The notes beneath the pieces are model-generated. The model saw nothing but the letters and a program-made list of their open reading frames with translations. It was not told the DNA's origin and did no database searches. From NCBI RefSeq assembly GCF_023283895.1, contig NZ_JAKILB010000004.1, positions 248,001-312,000 on the forward strand: a stretch of 64,000 nucleotides of DNA, written 5' to 3'. The position numbers and the translations under genes were made by a program. Numbering within the stretch: the first letter of the stretch is position 1; each line of letters opens with the position of its first letter. Source of the stretch: Shewanella pneumatophori (lineage in GTDB: Bacteria > Pseudomonadota > Gammaproteobacteria > Enterobacterales > Shewanellaceae). Below are positions 25,435-31,812 of this stretch, piece after piece.

Positions 25435-25581
25435 CACTACTTCTGTGGGACGCTATAAAGCCATCCTTGGCCGCTCTGCGGTTTCCAATAACATCCCTGT
25501 TAAACAGCCAGTTTGGCATCCTGCCTCTCGTTCGAGGAGTATCTCTTTGAAATACCTCACACTGAAACCGAAGCCCACAGC
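25435..25581 (-). repeat. Island-flanking repeat, copy A
   Basis: Read on the minus strand, it shares GGGCTTCGGTTTCAG (25562-25576), AAACCGCAGAGCG (25472-25484) and a GCGTC-CAG-AGT-TG tail with copy B at 29716-29788 on the plus strand. Copy A has about 70 extra bases between the first two blocks. The CGGTTTC and GAAACCG parts pair, so each copy can fold. Confidence 0.7.
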
Positions 25582-25613
25582 CTCAGCGACATCTGAATAT
25601 TCAGTTCAAGAGT

Positions 25614-25634
25614 TAATTAGCTACGACCCCTTTA
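25614..25634 (-). repeat. 21-bp stop-codon motif, copy 1
   Basis: On the minus strand the motif begins TAAAGGGGTCG, then T-AGC-T-AATTA. The leading TAA is the stop codon of the unknown gene. It differs at two positions from copy 2 at 26919-26939, exactly 1305 bases away. Confidence 0.75.
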
Positions 25635-26534
25635 TACCTTTTCAGCGAGCCATTTTGGCAAGATAAAATCATAAGTTACTGGATGAACAGGAACTCTGTT
25701 TCCTTCCATAATACCAATCACCTCATTACGCAGACGTTCTACTACATCAGCTTCAGAAAAACCAGTCAGTTGGAGCAGCAACTGCTGATCCGGCTGGAAC
25801 TCAAACAGCTCTGCCAACTCTTCTAAATCACTCAGTAACCGATCAAGCTTGAGGGCAGATAATCCCAGATGATACTTATGGGATTTGTTGATAAAGGCAT
25901 TGCGAATAAACTCTGCCGCACACAGGCGCACAAAGTAGTCCTTATAATCATCTGACGTAAAGCGGGCGATAAATGATGCGGGTGGTTGCTTGGGAGGCTT
26001 ATTTGATCCGACCATAGCCAGCAAACGCCCTGAAATGTTGGCAGCATAAAGCAAAGCCAACTGCTCGCTATCAGGATATTTTCGGGCAAACAGTTCCTTA
26101 GGTTTGTCAAAACTTAAGCCGTAACCCCGATCTGAGGTTGCATAAGCATCACAATATAGGTCGATATATTCGGGGCCTATAGCAATTAAAGCTGTCACAG
26201 GGTCTTTGATCAACTGGACTTCTGGAGCACTTTGTAGCGCAAAACTACAGCCGCCATAAAAATTGTATGCAGCAACTTTTTTGATATAGGCAACCAGTAA
26301 AGGTCGCAGTTCATCATGGGTAGCTAGCGCATCGTAAAATGCAGCTTTACACACTTTCTGCTTACCCAGAGACCCCCCTTGCTCATCTACACCTGCATAG
26401 GTGTAGTCCCGGAATTGATGCCATTCGTGCTCATCCCCTGCTAGGTTAATATCATCTGTTAGGGCCAGTATGCCTGCCCGCAGTGATTCAGGATCTGAGG
26501 GTGAGAAACTGATGGTCAATTTATGTTTGTTCAA
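25632..26534 (-). CDS. Unknown accessory protein, 300 residues
   Basis: I do not recognise a family. The protein is soluble in appearance, with no signal peptide or membrane segment. Notable parts are an N-terminal strand-like LTISFSPSD, an acidic DEHEWHQFRDYTYAGVDEQGG stretch, aromatic YNFYGGCSF near 95, and a helical C-terminal half rich in Leu (LGLSALKLDRLLSDLEELAELFEF). The start is TTG at 26534 with AAGGA about eight bases before it; an ATG just upstream is out of frame. The stop lies inside a repeated motif. No partner gene is adjacent in the same operon except the broken KAP gene upstream. Confidence 0.6.
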   Translation of the reverse strand: MNKHKLTISFSPSDPESLRAGILALTDDINLAGDEHEWHQFRDYTYAGVDEQGGSLGKQKVCKAAFYDALATHDELRPLLVAYIKKVAAYNFYGGCSFALQSAPEVQLIKDPVTALIAIGPEYIDLYCDAYATSDRGYGLSFDKPKELFARKYPDSEQLALLYAANISGRLLAMVGSNKPPKQPPASFIARFTSDDYKDYFVRLCAAEFIRNAFINKSHKYHLGLSALKLDRLLSDLEELAELFEFQPDQQLLLQLTGFSEADVVERLRNEVIGIMEGNRVPVHPVTYDFILPKWLAEKV

Positions 26535-26918
26535 TTCATTTATCCTTCAACAGATGGAAGCCTGTTGGCCCACAGCAGTACCAAAACGACGCAATCAAAT
26601 GCTAAATCTAACAGAACCATACATATAAGTCGGTGAGCAGAGTCAGAAGAAACGGATGAAGCCATTTCCAATTACCTAGTATTTCGGAAGGGAAGCACCA
26701 TGGATAGCGGGGACACTTTTACGAACTGACGTCTGGGAGAGCTGCTTGGCAATGGCCGTTTATCTGCAACTTATCTTACATGGGCTTGTAGTTAAGAAGG
26801 GGGGCTTGGTAGTGCTCTCAGATGTTTCAAACTCATTGCCGGACAAAATTCGTTAGAGTATCAGGTCTGTCAGGTCTGTCAGGAGTGACTTAGATGAGGC
26901 AAAGTATTTAAATTTATC
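26535..26918. other. Non-coding stretch inside the island
   Basis: No gene of useful length was found. A 34-codon frame from ATG 26752 on the plus strand has no ribosome site and no recognisable similarity. A short tandem repeat lies near 26862-26883. Confidence 0.5.
26862..26883. repeat. Short tandem repeat of a 9-bp unit
   Basis: CAGGTCTGT occurs twice in tandem (26862-26879), followed by a partial CAGG. It lies about 40 bases from copy 2 of the 21-bp motif. Confidence 0.8.
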
Positions 26919-26939
26919 TAATTGGCTCCGACCCCTTTA
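26919..26939 (-). repeat. 21-bp stop-codon motif, copy 2
   Basis: On the minus strand it reads TAAAGGGGTCG, then G-AGC-C-AATTA. The leading TAA is the stop codon of the shortened KAP gene. It is a direct repeat of copy 1. Confidence 0.75.
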
Positions 26940-27410
26940 TGTGAGTTCAGCTATCTTTTTTGTGGCATTTCCAAACCTTGAAAATACTTTTTCTACAACT
27001 GACGCCCATGGTTCTGCGCCCGGAACAAGTTTAGCGACACTAAATAAGCTTGAATATGCAACTAACTCTTTTGCGGCTTTTAGCGCTATCTCAGAGCTGT
27101 CATTTATGCTTAATTGAGAAGAGAATTGTAATAAAAAGTCTTGAATAAGAGATTCAGGCTTGCCAGCTAACCAAGGGTTATACTCTATTATAATTGGTGC
27201 AACGTCTTTTTCATTTAAAGCGCTTTTAACAAGGTTTATTACCGAGGTTTTTCCATAACCCCATTCGCCTTCAAGTGAAACAGTTAAGCAATCCTCATCG
27301 TGCTTTAACAGTAAAACTTCAGATAAATGATTTGAAAACCCATGTCTATTCAGTAAATCTGGATCATTTTGACCACCCGTAATTGGTTGATCGTTGTGGT
27401 ATTTACCCAT
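26937..27410 (-). pseudogene. KAP-family P-loop NTPase, truncated to its N-terminus
   Basis: The reading frame is 157 residues. It begins like KAP NTPases, with DPDLLNRHGFSNHLSEVLL and LTVSLEGEWGYGKTSVINLV, where GEWGYGKTS is the Walker A motif (~48-56), then IIIEYNPWLAGKPESLI. KAP proteins are normally several hundred residues, with a Walker B and membrane segments inserted in the NTPase; these are absent. The frame stops at TAA inside the 21-bp repeated motif, and no remaining KAP sequence follows. It is probably a remnant cut by insertion or recombination at that motif. Some KAP proteins belong to phage defence, but this fragment is unlikely to work alone. Confidence 0.7.
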
Positions 27411-28065
27411 TTATACATTCCAATTGTAATCACGAGATTTGATGAAATTGCTAACAGTATATTAGGCTGAATTCCTAATAAGAACGGTCTTAATCAGAAC
27501 AGGTCGCCAATACTTTAATCACTCGAGACTAACAGTAAATCAGATTATTAACAATGAGTTATAACATAGGAAGAACTGAATCCCTGTTTCTTTTCCTAAG
27601 TGAAACGAAGAACCTCCGACATTGCATAAAGTGCAATGTTCACGCAGAAAGATAAGTCACTAGGTTTCGGCCTATATGATAATTCCGGGGCAGGTCTTGT
27701 ATCTTGCGTCTCGCATTAGCTTTTATAAGCACAAAGCTTTAATTGTGCTATTTACCACTTTGATCAGTGAAAATGATTTTGGGGCAGGAAATTGGTTAGA
27801 GTCAAAGCTCTTAGAGTGATTAGTCTCATTAGGGAATTTATGGCAAGTAGATATATGTTAACGCCCACTTAAAGGTAAGCAATGCGATGTTTCCGCACGC
27901 CACCTTAATCACTAAAATCAACGCATAGTAAAAATACTATACGTTGCGAATCCGTCTTGAAGCGTTTTTATGCGTCTTGAAACCATGCGAGATTTTAGAG
28001 TTTAAGCGGCTAGCAGTAGAGCCAGCCGCACTATTGGATGTTAAAGCACGATGACTCAACATTGT
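27411..28065. other. 655-bp gene-free stretch inside the island
   Basis: No gene was found on either strand. It holds several hairpins: ACATTGCA/TGCAATGT (27619-27639), an AACG-ATAGTA/TACTAT-CGTT stem near 27930-27955, and GCGGCT/AGCCGC near 28006-28030 just after the glycine-rich gene. GTTAACGCC at 27858-27866 resembles an attC core end, but I could not find its matching partner. Confidence 0.5.
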
Positions 28066-28320
28066 TTAGTCATCAGCCAACCACTTATACAACCCATAAG
28101 CAGCAACTCCTACAGCTACAGGCGCAGCGGCTGTTACAACCAAACCAGCAGCCATTCCGCCACCAACGGCGCTACCAACTGCAGCTAAACCTGAAGTGAT
28201 TCCAGCAGCCCCTAAACCTCCAACGCTCCCTGCCACTGCTACCGTACCAACAGAGCCTGCCACACCAGCTACGCCTCCCGCAGCACCTGCAGCCTTTGCT
28301 TTATCTTCCTTATCCATCAT
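28066..28320 (-). CDS. Small Gly/Ala-rich glycine-zipper membrane protein
   Basis: The protein has 84 residues. After a charged start (MMDKEDKAKAAG) it is nearly all Gly, Ala, Val and Ser with repeated G-x-x-x-G spacing (GGVAGVAGSVGTVAVAGSVGG, read as overlapping zippers), and it ends GLYKWLADD. It should form two close-packed membrane helices. I recall very similar small proteins in Vibrio and Shewanella integron cassettes, but this was not checked. ATG at 28320 has AGG five bases upstream; GTG at 28326 is an alternative. Its function is unknown. Confidence 0.65.
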   Translation of the reverse strand: MMDKEDKAKAAGAAGGVAGVAGSVGTVAVAGSVGGLGAAGITSGLAAVGSAVGGGMAAGLVVTAAAPVAVGVAAYGLYKWLADD

Positions 28321-28414
28321 TTTCACCTATCCCCTATTTATCAAGGTGCAGAATGCTCGGGGACAGAAGCACCCCACACACCATTATTTTTTAGCGATAA
28401 CAAAAACAGAAGAA

Positions 28415-28540
28415 GCATAACGCCAAATTAAGGTGTGAACAACGCTGACATCTTAGCTAAGCTATTGTGCCATAAACACTAAACTGGCTTTAGGTGAAAG
28501 CGCCGAGCGTTGTGAATCACTCTTAAATTTCTTGTTAGCT
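28415..28540 (-). repeat. attC-like integron recombination site
   Basis: On the minus strand the site starts GCTAACAAG and ends GGCGTTATGC, the usual outer ends of Vibrio/Shewanella attC sites. The arms pair over ~30 bases with small bulges: a perfect ACAACGCT/AGCGTTGT block (28439-28446 with 28506-28513) and an outer AAATTTAAG/AATTAAG-type block. The length is 126 nt. It begins at the stop codon of the DUF2971 gene, where a cassette attC belongs. The spacer between the arms is partly self-complementary. Confidence 0.7.
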
Positions 28541-29358
28541 TACAATTCTACAGACATAATATCCCAAGTTTGTACGTCAGGTTCACACCTGAATACCTTA
28601 CAGCTAAATGACTTCAAGAAATCGAGATTATCCTTAGCAAGTTGTTCATTTACCCCCTCTTCGATACGAGCAACATTACGATATACATTAGCTCCAAGGT
28701 AGATTTCCTTAATACCTGACTCTGGGATTTTGTAACAGAACAGTGGTTGTCCTAAATAATTATTTCTAACCTTATTCCATCTGCCATCACTTGTTAGAAG
28801 CTGAGTTTCGGTAGAGTGGTAACTAAACTTAAAATTGGTGAGGCTTTTAATGACACGAACTTCTTCTTCATAGCCCCACTCTAATGATTTATATAGAAAT
28901 GCTTGCTTTAAATAGTTCTTAATCTCAGCACTGAAAACCATAGAAGATCGCAGTTCATCTAGGTGTCTTTGGGATGGAACACCATTTAAGTTTTTGTTTT
29001 TTGTGCTGACATAAATTATCTCACCTAATTGAGCAGGAATTATAAATTCTTCATTTGAAATAAGCCCACATTCTTCTGCGTCTATACCAATTACAACTCC
29101 TCTATGGCTATCGCCATAGTGCGACCACATTAAAGAATTGAGAGGATTTCTCGTCAACGATGAAACTGCATATTCCCGTGAAAAATGCCCCTTAAAAACT
29201 CGAACTGCATTACGTGGTGAAATACTACCTGTGTCAGAAAAACCAAAATTAGTTCCCTCAAACGGGTCATTTAGGTCTTCTAAAGCAGAAAAACCGAGCG
29301 AAAGATTCCTAAGCATAAGGATTGCTGAGTTAAAAGACATATATTTATAAAGCATCAT
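28540..29358 (-). CDS. DUF2971 protein, probable integron cassette gene
   Basis: The protein has 272 residues. It starts LYKYMSFNSAILMLRNLSLGFSALEDLNDPFEG, the clear DUF2971 opening (YKY, then a strand, then NDPFE). It continues with a SSLTRNPLNSLMWSHYGDSHRGVVIGID block and EEEVRVIKSL. DUF2971 proteins are abundant in integron cassettes and mobile regions. The function is unknown; the NDPFE and MWSHYG blocks look like an enzyme or nucleotide-binding core. The attC-like site directly after its stop fits a gene cassette. Confidence 0.8.
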   Translation of the reverse strand: MMLYKYMSFNSAILMLRNLSLGFSALEDLNDPFEGTNFGFSDTGSISPRNAVRVFKGHFSREYAVSSLTRNPLNSLMWSHYGDSHRGVVIGIDAEECGLISNEEFIIPAQLGEIIYVSTKNKNLNGVPSQRHLDELRSSMVFSAEIKNYLKQAFLYKSLEWGYEEEVRVIKSLTNFKFSYHSTETQLLTSDGRWNKVRNNYLGQPLFCYKIPESGIKEIYLGANVYRNVARIEEGVNEQLAKDNLDFLKSFSCKVFRCEPDVQTWDIMSVEL

Positions 29359-30027
29359 ACTATTACTACTCGGTTGATATTTTCACTTGTAAACTAATGT
29401 CTTAGAATTCGTGCGTTGCACACTTACTTAATAAACCTATTATTTAAAACTCACTAAAGTAAAGCTGTTGATTTATAAACACTATATCAGGGAAGCTCTG
29501 AATAAACGAGCACCAAAAATTGAAAAATGAGCACTGATATTGAGGTCTTATCGAAAGCAATCAGTAACTGTCATTTATCGATTAGTAAAAGTAGGTCTAC
29601 AGGCCTGTCACTGTGTTGAACTACCTATCATTTGAAACACATTTTGGGGCATTTCCTAGTTAGAAATCCAAACTCTACAACCTAATGAGTACACCAACTA
29701 CCCAGTGTAGATACGGCTGCGGGCTTCGGTTTCAGGGATGAAACCGCAGAGCGTATAGGGACATATTTACAGCGTCTCGCAGCAGTGTCTGCACATACGG
29801 TCGTTCCTTCACATCCATGTGATCACGATATTCAGACATCCTGTCCAGCACCCGCTGCAAGCGATTGATAACTCTATAGCATCAATTTAAAACTCACTGC
29901 CAAATAACACCGAACCAAACAAAATGTAACCAAGCTTCATTCCAAGGTTAGCCAATTTTGACGTTCAGCTTGTGTTCACACTCAGTGGACTCTAATGGCC
30001 TCATTAAGCAAGTTTTTCGAGGTGAAG
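29359..30027. other. Right edge of the island and leader of the next gene
   Basis: No gene was found. It contains repeat copy B (29716-29788) and AT-rich sequence either side. An in-frame ATG at 29995 could extend the following gene by 11 residues. Confidence 0.5.
29716..29788 (+). repeat. Island-flanking repeat, copy B
   Basis: It shares GGCTG-C-GGGCTTCGG and the following TTTCAG, AAACCGCAGAGCG (29741-29753) and GCGTCTCGCAGCAGTG with copy A in opposite orientation. CGGTTTCA and TGAAACCG (29727-29746) form a perfect 8-bp hairpin. Confidence 0.7.
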
Positions 30028-30939
30028 ATGAACACAAAACAAAATCATAAGCTCCACACGGCTAAAAAAAAGAACAGGTTAATGCGAGCGCTGAATGTTG
30101 GCTTATTAACATTATCAATGGGAGCCGTTCTGCCAGCGAGTGCTAATTCGGATATAAGTCTGCTTTCGCAACCGCAAAGCATCTCAGTTGCGCAAACAGT
30201 TAGCAGCGGTGGGCAAAGTGCGCAAGCGGCTCAATATGGCAATGCTTTATCTGAGCAACAAATCAGTAAGCTTGAGCAGCAAAGGCTTCTGCAAGCTAAA
30301 GAGCTTGACGGCAACGAGGCGCTGCCTGCAAAACTCACTCGTGAGCAGATTATGCAAACCCATATTGATAAGGCATTAAAGACTCAACAGCTTGCTGAGA
30401 AAAATAATGCCAATCTGCTGTTTGCTAATGGCGTCTATCGAGATTTTTATATTTATGATGCTTATAGCCGTTTATTTGTCGATAACGATTACGACGGTTT
30501 TTATCAAACCTTTAGTGTGACTTTTGATGCCGATGTTGAAGGCTACTACGCTAATGAGCGAGCAAAGGTATTTGCGGAGCTTTACTTGAGCCGTAATGGC
30601 GGCCCTTGGGAGCATTATTACACTACCGATGTGTTCACTATTTTTGGCAATGCAACCGATGACGACTTTGAGGTATTAACCACCTTAGATTTGGGTTACC
30701 GCACAGATCATTATGATGTCTTGATTGATTTATATGAAGTGGGTTATGGCGACATAGTGGCGACGGTAAGCTCAAATGATTTCGATAGTCTGTACGCGTT
30801 GCCGTTAGAAAGCAGTGACAGAGATGATATCTATATTGATGAAGACTACCACGCTGGCAGCTTGTCGCTCCCTTTGATGACAATGTTATTGCTGTTGCTC
30901 GGGTTAAAGTTGAGGCGCACTAGAAAAATTAACCGTTGA
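30028..30939 (+). CDS. Choice-of-anchor H family surface protein
   Basis: The protein has 303 residues. It has a long basic n-region and signal peptide (ALNVGLLTLSMGAVLPASA), a Gln/Ala/Ser-rich linker with coiled-coil tendency (~40-130), then a beta-rich Asp/Tyr domain (YRDFYIYDAYSRLFVDNDYDGFYQTFSVTFD, read in parts) and a C-terminal sorting tail: GSLSLPLMTMLLLLLGLKL followed by basic RRTRK. That tail resembles GlyGly-CTERM/rhombosortase-type signals of Shewanella and Vibrio. ATG at 30028 has GAGGTG a few bases upstream; ATG at 29995 is possible. The function is unknown. Confidence 0.7.
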   Translation: MNTKQNHKLHTAKKKNRLMRALNVGLLTLSMGAVLPASANSDISLLSQPQSISVAQTVSSGGQSAQAAQYGNALSEQQISKLEQQRLLQAKELDGNEALPAKLTREQIMQTHIDKALKTQQLAEKNNANLLFANGVYRDFYIYDAYSRLFVDNDYDGFYQTFSVTFDADVEGYYANERAKVFAELYLSRNGGPWEHYYTTDVFTIFGNATDDDFEVLTTLDLGYRTDHYDVLIDLYEVGYGDIVATVSSNDFDSLYALPLESSDRDDIYIDEDYHAGSLSLPLMTMLLLLLGLKLRRTRKINR

Positions 30940-31000
30940 CCTTATTTGAGTGGCGGGCAAAAATTATGCATCTGATTTGAGCATAACCAAGGTAGCACAC

Positions 31001-31468
31001 ATGGAATTAGCTAACCCTATATCGCCAATCACTCAGGTTACAATTAAGCCAACGAATGCCGATACGGTCTTGTGGATGTGGGAGCATTTAGTGCCTTTTT
31101 CTGCAGCTCCTACTAGCTTACAAGGCGAGATTATTAGAGTGTTAGAGTTATTAGCTTGGGAGGCCCAAGCTAATAGTAATTTAAACTGGGATGACAGTTT
31201 TGATGAAATGCTGATCTTCTTAAGAAAAGCATTTCTCTCAGCTGAGTTTCCGTTAGCACAACACTTTAGTATTGAAACTAGACTTTCTATAGAGGCTGAC
31301 ATCAATCGCTTAGCTAATTTTGTCCTGCCAACAGAGCTAGACAGCCGTATTTTCAGTGAAGAACAACCCTACATTAAAGATGATCTTTATGACCGCTTGT
31401 CGGGGCATTTAGTTGATTATTGCCGCGCTTATCCGCAAATTATTTCCTACCACAATGTCAGTGGTTAA
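31001..31468 (+). CDS. Conserved hypothetical protein, helical
   Basis: The protein has 155 residues and I do not recognise a domain. It looks all-alpha, with regularly spaced Leu/Trp: ADTVLWMWEHLVPFSAA, GEIIRVLELLAWEAQA, DEMLIFLRKAFLSAEF and RLSGHLVDYCRAYPQII. There is no signal peptide or membrane helix. ATG at 31001 has AAGG nine bases upstream. It is 61 bases after the surface-protein gene and may be co-transcribed. Confidence 0.65.
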   Translation: MELANPISPITQVTIKPTNADTVLWMWEHLVPFSAAPTSLQGEIIRVLELLAWEAQANSNLNWDDSFDEMLIFLRKAFLSAEFPLAQHFSIETRLSIEADINRLANFVLPTELDSRIFSEEQPYIKDDLYDRLSGHLVDYCRAYPQIISYHNVSG

Positions 31469-31564
31469 TCTTTTAAGGCGTTAATGCTCTGCAGTGATTG
31501 CTTGCATTTTGGGTCTAGGAGATGCAATCAATCGCTCTCACATCCGCTAGATTTTTGCTCTACC

Positions 31565-31591
31565 TCTATCTTCAAACTAGTTGAAGATAGA
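31565..31591. terminator. Perfect 11-bp stem-loop after the hypothetical gene
   Basis: TCTATCTTCAA and TTGAAGATAGA pair around an ACTAG loop. There is no T run, so it may be a factor-assisted terminator. Confidence 0.45.
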
Positions 31592-31759
31592 AGTCTTAAG
31601 TATAGGTGTTTGTAATTATCGAGAGTGATCTAAGTCACGTATCTTATTGCTTTGTAAAGACTAGTTGTAAATTTACATTGTAAACAATTTAAATAAAATC
31701 AAACAAAAACAATCACAAGCAAAATGCAAATGTATCAACGTTGAAACAGGTGTTGCTTT

Positions 31760-31778
31760 GCTAATGAGAATCGTTATC
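31760..31778. promoter_or_regulatory. Fur box
   Basis: GCTAATGAGAATCGTTATC matches the 19-bp Fur consensus at 16 positions by eye. It lies 35 bases before the receptor start, over the likely promoter, so iron repression is expected. Confidence 0.8.
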
Positions 31779-31812
31779 ATCCTGCCGCATAATACTAAGG
31801 TGGGGTTAATTG

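Larger units (their letters stand above)
25141..25613. other. Promoter region of the two-component operon and left edge of the accessory island
   Basis: No convincing gene was found. The right part of this region is repeat copy A. An 85-codon open frame on the plus strand (25409-25666) lies inside repeat sequence and overlaps the next gene, so I do not call it. Confidence 0.5.
31469..31812. other. Intergenic region before the first TonB receptor gene
   Basis: No gene was seen. It contains a hairpin (31565-31591), an AT-rich stretch and a Fur-box-like site (31760-31778). Confidence 0.6.

Noticed and set aside
25409..25666. 85-codon plus-strand frame at the island edge
   Set aside because: It lies in repeat copy A and overlaps the end of the unknown gene; it looks like chance coding potential.
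26752..26856. 34-codon frame in the island
   Set aside because: There is no ribosome site or recognisable protein feature.
27856..28040. A second attC site after the glycine-rich gene
   Set aside because: A GGCGTTAAC-like end and several hairpins are present, but I could not find the matching outer arm, so only the first site is called.
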